A stretch of DNA of 64,000 bases from Oreohelix idahoensis (taxonomy: Eukaryota > Mollusca > Gastropoda > Stylommatophora > Oreohelicidae), in assembly GCA_024509875.1 (NCBI GenBank), contig JAMPIV010018779.1, positions 63,501 to 127,500 on the forward strand, read 5' to 3'. The notes under the pieces were generated by a model. That model worked only from the letters and a program-made list of their open reading frames with translations. It was not told the DNA's origin and did no database searches. The stretch's first letter is position 1; every line of letters begins with the position of its first letter. This document shows positions 21,743 to 34,104 of this stretch, piece after piece. A program made the translations under genes and the position numbers.

Positions 21743-22161
21743 CGGATTGTTTTATAAAACCAGAGAGTTATTGGATATGCACATTGTAGTGGAAGGTGTC
21801 ATGGAGAATAGATAACGTGACAGCCTGTGGTGAGTACTAGAACTTGGGTTGCATCATCTTTCCTTCGGGTACTAACAGCTCCGGTGTTAACCAGTTACAT
21901 TCCAGAGATCCCATAACGATCACCAAAACTTAACCACCTGTCTCATAATGCAAAATGGTGATTTATGACTTAAAAATGTTATCTAACGGCCATTTTAGAT
22001 CAAAACTTCTCTCCCCTGTCACACTTAGTCAAAATGGTGCAGTTCAATTCTCTTCCCGGTGACATAGTCAAAATGGTGCCATGAACAGCTCACGCTCCTG
22101 TCTACGTTATCTAATTGAACATTCTGTTTGAACTATTTACACATTCGGTTACGAATTTATA

Positions 22162-23167
22162 ATGGACACCGCTAGCGCTTCAGAAGCACAAATACAACAA
22201 CAGATGCATCACCAACAAATGCTGCACCAACAAATGTTACAACATCAGCAGCAACAGCAACCCATATTACCGCATACTGTACCATTACCCCATGATATGG
22301 ATCCCACCATGTTGGCTTTGAAGCAGATTACTGACTCTCTTCATCAGGTGGATCATTATGCAAAGCTTCATGCCATTCGATCAGTTGTTACTCCATTTTC
22401 AGGAGATCCAACACTTTTTAGAAAATGGTTGGTAGACATGGACAAATTTGCATCGTTGATTGACTCAGCCTCAGATTCGGACCGCAAACGGATTGCATTT
22501 TTATCTTCAGATGGACTTGTTACAGATTTCTTACGCCGACGAAGTAAGGCTTTTCCAGATGAAACATTTGATAGCCTTCGCAAAGAGTTGGTGAATCGTT
22601 ACTCTAACATATCCGATTCAATGCACGCGTGGACACTTCTTAGGAAGATTAAACAGGAGCGTAATGAACCCGTTCAAATGTTTGGGGATCGCTTACTAAA
22701 TCTAGCTGAGGATGCCTTCCTTGGTGCATCAATTCCTTCCGAAGAATTAGAAAGGCACTTGGTCGGAATCTTCATCGACGGTCTGTGGGCAGATAACCTA
22801 AAACTCCACCTTTTAAGAAAAGAATGGGAGCCGCGCTAGCGTAGTGGTTACAACACCGCTCTGGCGACCGGGTGATACAGGATCAAACCCGGGCGACGGC
22901 ATTTGAGGATTTTTCGTCGACCGGGATTTGTACTGGATTAACTCGAGACCTGGCGAAGACATTTGAAGGAGTGTCGTCGACCAGGGACTGGCGGCTCCTG
23001 AGCCGACCCAGCTGCAATGGGTACCTCCGAAATCGGAGAGTATTTGCCTGAATGGCGAGGGACACTTGTCTCTGTACAAGAAATAAAGGGATACTCACGT
23101 AAAATCAATGTCAGGTTAGACATAAATAATAACCTGAGATTTCGCCTCGAGTATTAGCGGGCGTACG

Positions 23168-23202
<35 letters not shown>

Positions 23203-23772
23203 AAAAAAAGAAAAGATTCAAAATCTATCACGGAAACGCTTCAGACTGCAGTCTACGAAGAAAATGTAAGAAAACGTTTTCATCAACGCATTGGACGAGA
23301 CCCACGATCAGACTATTTTGTAGAACCGATGGAAGTAGACCACTTTCGACATCAGTGGAGGAGAAGCATAAACAACAATGAACTACGGTACCCATCTTAT
23401 TCACAGGAGGCACAACATCGTAACCTACACAGTCACGATACTTTCCACAGGAATGACGGCGGACATTACGATAGACGCAATGCTCCCACGACTTCATGGT
23501 TGCCACAAATACACAATGTAACACCTATTACTTGTTATATTTGTGCGATGATTGGACATATTTCACGGAATGGTGACCAGATTCCGTCCCACACACAACA
23601 ACTGCAAGGCACTTCTCCACACCAGCCTCACGCCAATTACTCTCGTGAACAATCTAGACATAGCATTCCTCACCACCAGCCTCACATCAACTACTCTCGT
23701 GGACAACCTAGACACAGCTCATATTGCCATTCATACCCACGATTCCAGGGAAACGGCAGAGCCGATCATTAG
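22162..23772 (+). pseudogene. gag: gypsy gag, split by a SINE
   Basis: Gag starts at the ATG at 22162 with a Gln/His-rich stretch (residues 10-35). A gag fold follows, seen in the blocks LFRKWLVDMDKFASL, FDSLRKELVNRYSNISD and PVQMFGDRLLNLAEDAF. At 22824 coding is interrupted by a SINE; it resumes in frame after the second TSD copy at 23217 and ends at a TAG at 23770. Near 23540 is a zinc knuckle CYICAMIGHISRNG in which the last Cys is Gly, so it should not bind zinc normally. The C-terminal part has two similar His/Gln-rich repeats around 23618-23710. Gag would form the particle and bind RNA. Apart from the SINE, the changed Cys is the main defect. Confidence 0.85.
22824..23207 (+). mobile_element. 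tRNA-derived SINE inserted in gag, 9-bp TSD
   Basis: A 5' tRNA-like head carries an A-box-like gcgtagtggtta (22840) and a B-box-like ggatcaaaccc (22880). A body of about 270 bp follows, then a poly-A tail of about 40 (23167-23207). aagaaaaga flanks it at 22815-22823 and 23208-23216. Inside the body a ttcgtcgaccgggattt block is partly repeated as gtgtcgtcgaccaggga. Removal leaves the gag frame continuous, so it arrived after the host element. Confidence 0.9.
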
Positions 23773-24514
23773 TAGAGACGATAATGAGAGGTTCACATCA
23801 TCTGTCTCACACGAAGAAGAAAACCATCCAATTTCTTTATGCGGGCACTACTAAGCAACAAAACAGACAGAACATTCTTAACTCCAGTTCCCCTGGCCAC
23901 CAGATACACCAGAAAAATTGTCGATTAATACCAGACCCCAGTTCTTGCCTGATTACCATTGCAAATAATACATATCGAGCGCTTATTGATACCGGCTAGT
24001 CAGTTTGATTAGTGAGAAGCTGTACAAGAAAATTCATCATAAGGTACGTTTCAGTCCTTCACGTACATTCATGGCTTCAGTCACATGGCAAGCTTTAAAA
24101 TCGATCGGCACTGCACACATTCGTCTACGTATTGGCTAACAGAATATTAACCATTCATTCATCATAACCAGAGGAATGTCTTGCAATTTCATTATCGGAC
24201 GGGATTTCCTTACACTACGCAATGTCAGAATCTATTTTGATCTCCGAAAAATCAGAGTGAATAATGAATACATTCCACTCCAAGACGATATCCACATTGC
24301 CTCTTTGGTCCGGTTAACTGCGCCTGTCATCCTACAGCCTAATTCGCTTACTCTTGTCAAAGGAAGAATCAAGAACTCACCTTACTTCCACGCGGGACAA
24401 TCAATCTATATTTCACGACTATCAGAAACAGATGTCAATGATGATCCTCATATCACAGTCACTGATGGTATAGCTAGCATCACCACTCATCCACTCATCG
24501 AAAATTTCCTCTAA
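23773..24514 (+). pseudogene. pol: gypsy protease region, decayed
   Basis: The pol frame lies one base back from gag (open from about 23724), a usual gag-pol arrangement. A retropepsin active-site motif ALIDTG is at 23980-23997, but the next codon is TAG where the family has a small residue before Ser. More stops follow up to about 24170. The C-terminal flap region survives at 24176-24514, in another frame, with the CNFIIGRDFL motif (24179). An aspartic protease here would cut the polyprotein; this copy cannot. Confidence 0.75.
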
Positions 24515-26952
24515 TGATTGTTAATGCTACTGGAACAACTGCATTCATTGCTAGAGGCGCCATAGTCGCTCAAATTACAGCACATGATCCTGTCGATCAC
24601 CTTCAGGAATCCAGCTATAAGCAGTTCCAACATGAAGCTCCAAGACGACAATCTCACTTGAGTAATACTCATCCTTCCAACATTCCATGTTTGCTCTCAC
24701 TTCGCATCCCACGCTGTCCCCTAAAAGTACATCAAGTGAACGAAACACACAAGGAACGAAACAATCCACCCACTGCAGATTACAATGAGAAAATCTACTA
24801 TCGTAATCAGAGCTTTCGTGATTATCGACTGTGTGATAGGTCACCCTATCTCCACTCTGATGCCTACGCGGACCCTATTGATCAAGAGATACTGCGTTCT
24901 ACTTATGGGAAAAATAGGACAGAATACTATGCACAGACTTCCTTTCCTCACCGGGATTCTGAAAATGATCTAAGATATGCAGATGATATAGATCAAGATA
25001 TCATTCGTGATATTTATAGACAAGAAGACAAAAGACATTCCGGTTTTCGACGACCTCGTAACGGTTCTTTCACATCCCCAACAATACTTCCTCCCTCTTA
25101 TGAACCTCCAGTCCAAAGTTATCCTCGCCGATCCCATACAAGGTTCCACCAACACTTCCCTTCCCATGGTCATGAGATTAACGCGATTCAAACATCCAAT
25201 GTTTCATACAAGAAAGCACTTCAGTTGACGACAACCAGATTGGAACAGTTAATGGAACAACTGCATGCTACTGAACCACACTCCCACAGGTTACAACAAT
25301 TTGTTCGAGAACATCACGATATCTTTGCTCTATCTGATATGGAATTGGAACGAACTAACACTGTCGAAATGAACATCCACACTACCACTGATGTTCCCAT
25401 CCATCTAAAACCATATCATAAACCACTCAAAAATAGGGAAATAGTTGAAAAAGCGATCAATGAAATGCTTGAAGCCGGAATAATTGAACGATCCCGCGCC
25501 CAGTGGTCTTCACCAGTAGTTATTGTGAACAAAAAAAGACGGGTCACATCGATTTTGTTGTGACTATCGCGCACTGAACAAAATTACTCGCACCATTTCA
25601 TACCCACTTCCGCGAGTAGACGACATCTTAGCCACAGTAGGGAAATCGAACTGGTTAACTACCCTTGATTCTCGTTCGGGATTTTGGTGTAGCCCCATGA
25701 CTCGAGATGCCAAGGAAAAGTCCACGTTCTGCACACATATTGGCAGTTATTCTTGGAATGTTATGCCATTTGGCTTGAAAGGATCTCCTGCCAGCTATAT
25801 GTCCTTAATGGATGGGGTACTCCGTGGAATGCAGGATTATGCACTAGCCTACGTCGATGATATTTTGATCCACACTCCTGTTTCCATAGAAAGTCATGTA
25901 GAACATGTTGAAAAGGTATTTCAACCCCTCAGGCATCATCACATCAAGTTGAAACTGAGCAAATGCGAATTCTTCAAGAGCGAAACTAAATATCTTGGAT
26001 TCATTATTAATCGCCATGGCATCAGACCGGATGACGGAAAAGTATCAGCTATTCGAGACATGCCTACCCCTACTACTGTACGACATGTCAGAGGTTTTCT
26101 TGGATGTTGCTCATACTATCGCAGACACATTGTCAATTTCTCACGCGGCGCAGCTCCACTGATAGACCTCACAAAGAAATATGCAAGATTTCGGTGGACT
26201 GAACAATGTCAGCAAGCGTTTGATTATCTGAAAAATGCATTGACAACCATTCCTCTGCTTGCTCACCCAGACACGTCCAAACCGATGATTTTATACACAG
26301 ACGCGTCGCAGAATGCTATAGGTGCCTGTCTTGTTCAACATAGCTCACCAGAAGATGTTCCTATTCTACCGAACATTCCTAACGAAAAGCCAATAGCGTT
26401 TATTTCTCACGCATTGAGTAAGTCGCAACGTGGATGGACCACAACAGAAAAAGAGGCTTTTGCCATCCATTACGCCGTGCAGAAATTAGATTTCTATCTC
26501 CGTGGTACTGACATCACTATCAAGACAGACCACCTACCCCTTGTAAACTGGTTAGCAAAGACTAGAGAACAGCCGAAAAAGCTACAAACCTGGGCGCTAA
26601 ATTTACAAAGTTACGACGCCAAAATCGAATATATTGCAGGCACTCTAAACACCTGTGCTGACTTATTGTCACGGATTCCTTATCCAACTGATGAAGAAGT
26701 AGACAACACTCATGACGCCGAAACATCTGCTGTGCTCACATATATACACGACAATAGCAAAGAAATTAATCTTATTGATTTCAGCCAAAGAGTGGATACC
26801 ACCCCTGACGACACATCAGCCGCTTCTATTACGGATACTTCTTTTGATATGAAGATAGAACAGGAAAAAGACCCTGAACTTACACTATTGATCAGACAAG
26901 TGAAATCTACCCCCACGAAGTTCAAACATTTTATCATCCTTCCTGATGATGG
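24514..26952 (+). pseudogene. pol: gypsy RT-RNase H, one frameshift, cut by a solo LTR
   Basis: The first part (24514-25540) has a long charged linker with an LRYADDIDQDI stretch (not a catalytic motif), then the RT N-terminus with EAGIIERSRAQWSSPVVIV. A run of seven A at about 25530 shifts the frame by one base. RT then continues with CCDYRALNKITR, TLDSRSGFW (first Asp), MPFGLKGSPASY and AYVDDIL (about 25850, catalytic DD). Tether and RNase H follow: YTDASQNAIGACL (26296), EKEAFAIHYAVQKL, KTDHLPLV (26522) and CADLLSR (26654). At 26952 a solo LTR interrupts coding; the frame resumes after it at 28855. RT and RNase H catalytic residues are all present. Confidence 0.9.
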
Positions 26953-28854
26953 TGTGGTGGATTTGATGTTATGAATTGTTGTTAGGTATTATTAGTGTAA
27001 TAAATGAGATTAGCTATGAAGGTCCCTGAATTTACCCAATAGTATTGTGAACTTTTCAGGGTACCTTTCCGCTACCACCCCTTTTATCTCATTCAAAATG
27101 TATTTATATTATTATATTAAATGACTTCGTGTAGTGTCTAGGGTTATGAAGGTAGAGTGTAATGTACAATAATCAACAAACACACAAACAAATAGTTTAT
27201 AATTCCCAACAGCACACAGTACTACCACAATAACATACAAACGACACTTTAAAAGGTTATCTTATTTAAGACTGTGGGTGAAATTGTGTAAATATAATTT
27301 TTACAATTTATTATCCTGATTCTAATTTATTTTGAACCAAGACTGACAATCAAAAGTGAAATCAAAAAAATCATTTACATCAGTCAAATAGCACAGTAGA
27401 TCTTCTGTCCATACATAAAAATATTATTGTAATATACGTCTGTAGTTGTATTCGCCTACTTTAAGGTAATACTGGTAGTACCCCTAGGTTGTTGTTTAAA
27501 ATCACACCCTTTTAGTTATGTTTGTTTTCGTTTGTCTCTTGTGTTACTATTAAATATTTGTCCCAGTTTTATTCACTGTCACTTTATATTCCTTTTTAGT
27601 TCTGTTAGTTGAGCTGCCAGGTGCCGAACATGAACTTAACTTGGCAGTAGAATACAGGTAGAACGTTTCCTCTGCTCGCTTGACAATCTGTTCCCTGTTT
27701 GATAGGCAATGGTCACTAGCATGGGCTCGCAGTATACAGAGTCCTGAATCAATCAGTTTTCAAGCGTTTGTACCACATTAACGTCAGTACCCAGGACCTC
27801 ACAATTTTCAATGAAATACACAGTGACGATGACTGACACAGTTTCGATCTGTTTTATTGTCCAGGCTGCCTAGAAATTGTATTTGAAAGCACAGCCTGAT
27901 CTCATCAATCGCTGGTAGAATTTTTCAAGAAATGGCGTCCCCCATAACGCTTGTTCTGACAATATCGACTCAGTTGGCCAATCACTCTTAATATTACAGT
28001 GTAAACAGTCTTTCAAAAAATATCATGCAAACCTTTCTACGTTACTAGGCTATTTATGTTTATTCAAAGGTCAGCCAATAACATTTCGTCTCACTTCCAA
28101 TTCCACCCAATCGGATTCACTGTACTATCTTAGCCTATCTGTCACCTACTTTTTTCCCAAAAAATATGCGATCCAATCTAAGCAGATATGACTTGACCTG
28201 ACAGTATCTCTGATCTATATGTATTGTTTTATCAATATTTGATTAGTTAAGGGACTATTTAGATAACTAACAACATATTCTTGGTCAGCAAGTCTTCAGG
28301 TACACGAATATACGATTTTCAAGGGGCTATGTGGTTTGGTTCAAAATTCTATCTTTTTTTCTATGTTAGTGGTTTATTTTTAAACTACCTCTCGTTCACT
28401 CTTTTTCCATGTACTTTCAAGCTAAATACGAGAGCTTAGGTCATTCATAATAAGAGCTAAACGTGTTTCCATGACCGTAGTGTATACATTTCTAACGTTT
28501 TCATCGTATTGGGGAAACCCCTATGGCAAGGCTTGCCCCTGTGCTGTGGTTGGCTTTTAGTTTGAAATCAATGCGAAACGAATTTGCATTTTCATCTATC
28601 CTTGCCCCTCCTCGTTCCACAATGCAATTTAGGCAAATATTTCTTAGAACTAGGAAAAGTGGTTCGTTTATGTCAAGGATGAATTTGAAAATTTGGGTAC
28701 CGTTTTGTTCGGCTATTCGTTAGCAAATAATAGTCTGAAGGCGTAGGCGACACCAACCGTTCTAGCAGAAATTTTTTTGTACTTTCTTATCTTTGCCTTT
28801 ATGCCCTGTACTGTTATATTCTAATTTATATATTGTATTTAGAAATTCACTACA
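26953..28854. mobile_element. solo LTR (1.90 kb) nested in gypsy pol, 5-bp TSD
   Basis: Starts TGTGGTGGAT, ends CACTACA, and lies between two copies of gatgg (26948-26952 and 28855-28859). It is non-coding. Joining the flanks with one gatgg restores an uninterrupted reading frame between RNase H and integrase. Several stretches align with the solo LTR at 8270-10691, for example the tcctctgctcgcttg block (27669 and 8996). A duplicate of the parent element is not present here. Confidence 0.9.
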
Positions 28855-30702
28855 GATGGTGTCCTCTATTACATTGATGACAACTCAGATAGTTCATTGC
28901 GGTAATACATCCCCAGTCATCTTGTTCAGAAAGTCTTAGTCCAATTTCATGATGACAACGGTCATCTCGGAAGAGATAAAACTCTGAATATTATAAAGAA
29001 GAGATACTATTGGGACACTCTCTCCAAAGACGTGATAGATTACATCTCTCACTGCAAGACTTGTAAGATACGTAACATGAAGGCTACGAAAGTTAAACTA
29101 CAACAAATGACCTTCTCCAATTTCCCCATGGAAGTAATCAGTATCGATTTTTCAGGTCCATACCCCATCACTATGTCTAACAACAAGTACATCCTACACA
29201 TAGTTGACCAGTACTTAGTTTGGCCTGAATGTTTTCCTCTTTCAAACGCTACTTCCGCTGCCCTTACTGATGTTTTCCTCACTGAATTTGTACCCAGACA
29301 CGGATACCCCAAACGAGTGATTACAGATAATGGTAAACAATTCATGGGCGATCCGTTCAAGTCAACATCAACATTGATGAAGTTGAATATCAAACATACG
29401 ACAACCAGTTTTTACAACCCACAATCCAACGGAAGAAACGAAAGGATGCATGCCACACTCCATGATATCCTTGCAAAGTACATTGAAGGGAACACTCAAT
29501 ACTGGGACGTTTATCTTCATCGTGCATTAGAGGCGATTTGATTCAATACCAAGGATACCACTGGTTTTTCTCCTTTCTTTCTACTCTACGGCAGAGAACC
29601 TATATTCCCTCTGGATAATCTACTCACACCCCAGCGAAGATACTTCGGTGACAATCCAATAGAGATCATACTTAAAGAAAAACATCGCGCTCACTGCATC
29701 GCACACAAGAATGCCACCAAAGCATTCCACAAACGGAAACTGTTGCGTGACAAGAATGCTACATTAGACACGTTCGCCATTGGAGACCCTGTATATTTTA
29801 AGAAGTATGTACGTGACTCAAAGTTTGATAACCGCTGGATTGACGGCTACAGCATTTTGGAACATACTTCCCCTACCAATTACATCTTATGGCACGAGAC
29901 TACTAATACCACCACCAAAGCTCATGCGTCTCAGATAAAGTTAGATGATCACAGACCTGTTCCGACACCTAGGATAAAATCTATGAGACCTGTAAGAGAA
30001 GCTACTCTTTCTCATTATCCCTCTTCCACTTCCATTGCTTCCAGCGATGACGAATCCATTCCTCATGCCGATATCCCTACAGCTTTCAGAGAAGCCGTGA
30101 AACGTAATAGAAAGGAACGAGACACTTCATCCGAAGAAGACGGCATACCATTACAAGAATTACGACAGAGGATACAACAACGCAATGCTCGGTTACGAAG
30201 TCATACTGAACCACAGACTGAAGATGAATATTCTTCTCCGCAACACTCCAACATGACCTCATCTCCGATGCCAGTTCAACCACATACACCAGATGACCAG
30301 ACTGATTCCTCTGCCACAATCACAGCAGAATCATGGAGAGATATCACTTCTGACCCACTACCACCACTCTCCGTGTCTGAAGATATCCATTCTGATATTG
30401 AAATTGACATACCTACTCGATGCGCTGTTAAACGTCATTACTCATCGTCCTCCACTGATTCAGCTCCATTGTCGAAGCTGATAAGACCTACACAAGAACA
30501 TGTACGGCTGCGAGTTCGAAGAAAACTTCGAAAATTGCCCACCTCCTCTCCGGGCGGTACACATCCTCGTAACTCTGAGGAACACGTCGCTCATATTACC
30601 ACGACGACTCCCCACACAGACAACCCTCAATATGATCAGCGCTTATCATCACGAGACGTCGCAGCACTAAAATTTTTCAGAATGTGGCTTGCCAAACACT
30701 AA
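28855..30702 (+). pseudogene. pol: gypsy integrase and C-terminal tail
   Basis: One frame runs through, broken by a TAA near 28904 and a TGA at 29539-29541 where Arg is expected. The zinc-binding HHCC domain is seen as FHDDNGHLGRDKT...HCKTCK (28948-29060). The catalytic core has Asp in SIDFSGPYP (29140), Asp in ITDNGKQF (29320) and Glu in GRNERMH (29435). A GFSPFFLLYGREP block follows. The C-terminal domain has GDPVYFKK and a RWIDGYSILEHTSPTNYIL segment of GPY/F type (29780-29890). The last 270 residues are acidic, Ser/Pro/Thr-rich and probably disordered. Integrase would join element DNA to the host; the two stops disable this copy. Confidence 0.9.
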
Positions 30703-31704
30703 CATTTATAACTGTCTTTTTCTTAGTCTTTTTCAGAATGATAATGAGTTTTTACATAATTCTTTTGACCTTGCACTGCGCGATAATAGTCACACCCCAT
30801 CCGGCCAGCAATCTTTTGTGACGTGATGCGACACTGTTTGAGAAGATCAAGGACGTATCCGACTCCTCATCTAGATGGACGATTACTCTTGTCACTTCCT
30901 TACGGCCACTACAGACGGAATTGCAAGATACTATGTGCTCGTTTAGCATAATCAATCAGTATATCACTGAGACTATTAATAATTACATTGTATTACAACT
31001 TCATTCTTATGTGTTTTATCGACCATGTTGAGTAGAGAGACATTACAGTTACTAGAAACCTTAGTTGCCAGGCAAACTAGTTTTCAATACTGTAAGTAGA
31101 TATCGTAGAGCCAGTACACCTTTCATTGGTCAAGCTCCAGTTTTTTTTGGGGGGACTTCCACTGATGACAACATAAACAGCCTCCCATTACACGTACGTA
31201 CCATCGCAGACAATCCACAGCTCATACACCATGTCCTAAATGCGAGTCTTACAATTGTAAATAACATGTATACAGCTGTTAATTCTAATTGACTGCACAT
31301 CAATCTTATGCAGAGTATCGTTACACAGTTAGTAAATTTTTTTTTCTAACTCAGCGATTCAGACATTCTATAATGACAACAGCGTATAGGCACAGCAATG
31401 AGATTTTAAAAAATATGTATTGGCTATTTTGATAAAGCCAGAGATGTTTGTTTTTTTCATATCACAAACACGATCACCACATTTAAAGGACACTTGGATT
31501 ACTTTTGCACACATCGTTTACCACATTGCCTTTCACAGACCTTCGTCTCATTTTTTTTTTTACACAAATATCATCTACACTTCCACATTCACTTCAGACA
31601 CCTCCACATAATTTCCATAATGTGTTTTTTTAACGAGTTTCTTGACGTATTGAAATATCACATGATTTTTTTTTTTTTACTTTTGATACATGTTTCATCA
31701 ACAG
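30703..31704. other. 3' untranslated part of the gypsy element
   Basis: Between the pol stop and the nested LINE. T-runs occur at 31141-31149, 31551-31560 and 31667-31678. I see no further ORF with a recognisable domain. Confidence 0.5.
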
Positions 31705-31715
31705 TTGTTGATAAT

Positions 31716-32569
31716 AATAATAATAATAATAATAAATTCTTTAAGCACCAAACACGGCGCATAAGGCAGAAACCAGTGCTCTCCATGTTGTTCGTTGTGA
31801 CGCCACTCCTCTTAGCTCTTGCACATTATTTAGGCCCAACGTTCTTCCTTCTCTTATTATTGTTCTTCTGAGTGTTTCTTTTAGTCTTCCTTTTTTCCTC
31901 TTACCCTCAGGAACCCAAGTGAGGGCCTGTAGTGGTATTCTGTTGTTTTGCATTCGTAGGACATGACCGATATATGACCATCGTCTTTTCCTTATATAGT
32001 CGGAGACATATTTCTGCCTAGAGTCTTCTCTTATTTGTCGATTAGTCTTGAATTCTTTCCAACTGATGTTCATCAGTTTTCTAAGACATTTGTTCTCGAA
32101 TGTATTCAGCTTGTTCTCCAATGATTTTGTTATTTTCCAACTCTCACAGCCGTATGTTAACACTGAGATAACATTTGAATTAAACAGACGAAGCTTGGTA
32201 TGTATATTCAATGATCGTAATTTCCAAATGTTAGATAATCTATTGAAGGCGCTAGCTGCCAAAGCAATTCTAGTATGGATTTCTCTTGTTGTGTCACCAT
32301 CCTGAGTCATTTTACTGCCTAAATAATTGAAACTTTCAACTTTCTGTAGTTTTTCCCCGTTCAAGATGATATCAAAGGTCTCGTTAGAAAAGTTCATAGC
32401 TTTAGTTTTAGAGGCATTTATTTGGAGACCTATTTTAACCGAGAGATGACACAAATTATTTACTGCTTCTTGGGATTGTCTGGGTGTTGAATTTAAGAAT
32501 GCTAAATCATCTGCGAAATCCAGGTCGCCCAGGAATTTTCCATTTGTCCATTTTATACCTAATTGTTCA
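31716..32569 (-). mobile_element. 5'-truncated LINE with (AAT)n tail, 11-bp TSD
   Basis: Minus-strand copy with the tail seen as ataataataat from 31711. ttgttgataat at 31705-31715 and 32570-32580 is the target duplication. Coding starts inside the RT palm (LDFADDLAFLNS near 32520). Confidence 0.9.
31741..32454 (-). CDS. LINE RT C-terminal ORF
   Basis: 237 open codons of a LINE RT C-terminus: LQINASKTKAMNF, FNYLGSKMTQDG (thumb-like), NIWKLRSLNIHTKLRLFNSNVISVLTYGCESW, then RKRRWSYIGHVLRM and PEGKRKKGRLKETLRRT. The catalytic FADD lies upstream of this frame, after a small break near 32455. It comes from a LINE related to, but distinct from, those at 15438 and 11515. There is no endonuclease. 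Confidence 0.8.
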   Translation of the reverse strand: MCHLSVKIGLQINASKTKAMNFSNETFDIILNGEKLQKVESFNYLGSKMTQDGDTTREIHTRIALAASAFNRLSNIWKLRSLNIHTKLRLFNSNVISVLTYGCESWKITKSLENKLNTFENKCLRKLMNISWKEFKTNRQIREDSRQKYVSDYIRKRRWSYIGHVLRMQNNRIPLQALTWVPEGKRKKGRLKETLRRTIIREGRTLGLNNVQELRGVASQRTTWRALVSALCAVFGA

Positions 32570-32580
32570 TTGTTGATAAT

Positions 32581-32876
32581 GTTTTGAGTTATATCGTATT
32601 CATAATATTATTTTAGCGCTTCCTTCCCACACATCCTACGTTAACGTTTTATTAATTGATTTTATATTACATAATGTGCCTATAGTTTACTTAGTCACAT
32701 GGTTGTTAGGTTTTCTATGATGGTAATTTACTGTTTTCACACAATTTTCAATTGTTTTCATATGATGTCATGATTATATACTTTTGTGTTTTTGGGATGT
32801 TATTTTTGAAGATTTTAAGGTTAGATAGTACGAACATGTCTCCCACTAGGATACATTTTTGTGGCCCCAGGACGTA
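32581..32876. other. end of the gypsy internal region before the 3' LTR
   Basis: About 300 bp of AT-rich sequence. The base run just before the LTR, ggccccaggacgta, is a poor polypurine tract. Confidence 0.4.
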
Positions 32877-33765
32877 TGTGACAGTACGGCCAACGCTAAC
32901 GCAAGTTGATATTAGAAATAAAGTCTAACAGACCGAAGTACTTGAATAGACTAGCAAGTATAAGCACTAGTCAAGATAAGATAACTCTTAGAAATTAATG
33001 ATTAGCTCCCCTTAATTAATAGGCGAAGACCTATGCATTGTTGACACTTGAGTGAGTATGTACAGAAAGCTTTGCACGGGCTGAGTACTTTTATAAGAAC
33101 AGTTGAGAACTAGCTTCTGAGCGAGACACATCAGTCTTGCAGATCGGTGAGTTTTCCTTGTTAGAAGTTGAGAACTATCCCTTTCTGCAAGTGGAACCTT
33201 TTCACCCGACTAAGTCAAGATATTATGGTGGAAGAATTGTTTACGGTTTGTACCTCTCGTTATGTTGTGTGAATATTTTGATAACTTTTATCTATGAAAT
33301 TACAAAGAGTCAGTAAAAGCCACCATTGTTTACAAATGACATTGGACAACATTTCATTGATGCTGTCGTCTCGTACAAAGGAACAATGCTCTTTTTTTAT
33401 TGTGAACGTTCTGACCGTCAGTAGTCAGAGTATTGAGTTGTGTCAACTATATGAACCTTGTAGTCCAGTTGGACTTATAAATAAACGGATTGTTTTATAA
33501 ACCAGAGAGTTATTGGATATGCACGTTGTAGTGGAAGGTGTCAAGGAGAATAGATAACGTGACAGCCTGTGGTGAGTACTAGAACTTGGGTTGCATCATC
33601 TTTCCTTCGGGTACTAACAGCTCTGGTGTTAACCAGTTACACTCGAGAGATCCCATAACGATCACCAAAACCTAACCACCTGTCTCATAATGCAAAATGG
33701 GGATTTATGACTTTAAAATATTATCTAACGGCCATTTGAGATCAAAACTTCTCTTCCCTGTCACA
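32877..33765 (+). repeat. 3' LTR of the gypsy element
   Basis: 889 bp, nearly identical to the LTR at 21126, with the same TGTGACAG and CTGTCACA ends. The small number of differences between LTRs suggests insertion was recent compared with the many old repeats around it. Confidence 0.95.
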
Positions 33766-34100
33766 AATACACCCCCAAGCACATACTCAGCAGAATACAT
33801 CCACTAGCAGACACTAAGCAGAATGCACCCGCTATCACAGACTCGGCAGAACACGTACTATCCCACACAACGCAGAACACTCCACTGTCACACAATTAGG
33901 AAAAGACACCAATTATCGTATACTCAAGTGAATACACCTACTAGGTAATCCTCATCATAATACATCCACTTGCACTCGCAACGAAACGCACATAGCATTG
34001 ATTATAGCAACAAGCACTTGGCACGCAAGCAGAACACTCAGAAAAAACATACCCTGTTAAACAGGCTCATTAAAACTTACAGCAACATAATTGTCAAAGA
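33766..34100. repeat. minisatellite array, right part
   Basis: Continuation of the array at 20989-21125: units of acatactcagcagaatacatccact type to about 33980, then degenerate sequence. Confidence 0.7.
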
Positions 34101-34104
34101 ATTT

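Larger units (their letters stand above)
21126..22023 (+). repeat. 5' LTR of the gypsy element
   Basis: 898 bp with 8-bp inverted ends TGTGACAG/CTGTCACA. Identity to the 3' LTR at 32877 is very high; one obvious difference is an extra ttatcacg-like block near 21154. The LTR holds a TATA-like tttataag (21347-21354) and an AATAAA (21737-21742), so U3 and R/U5 can be roughly placed. Confidence 0.95.
21126..33765 (+). mobile_element. complete but decayed Ty3/gypsy LTR retrotransposon with nested inserts
   Basis: The element is bounded by two LTRs (21126-22023 and 32877-33765) with tgtgacag...ctgtcaca ends and the 4-bp TSD aata (21122-21125 and 33766-33769). The internal order is gag, protease, RT, RNase H, integrase, the standard Ty3/gypsy order. 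About 3.1 kb of its 12.6 kb is foreign: a SINE (22824-23207), a solo LTR (26953-28854) and a LINE tail (31716-32569). No primer-binding site could be assigned; two similar tagtcaaaatggtgc blocks lie just after the 5' LTR (22026-22081). Confidence 0.95.

Noticed and set aside
21551..21757. A 68-codon open frame found in both LTRs (also at 33294-33500)
   Set aside because: Conserved only because the LTRs are copies of one another; no recognisable domain, and it overlaps the polyadenylation signal region.
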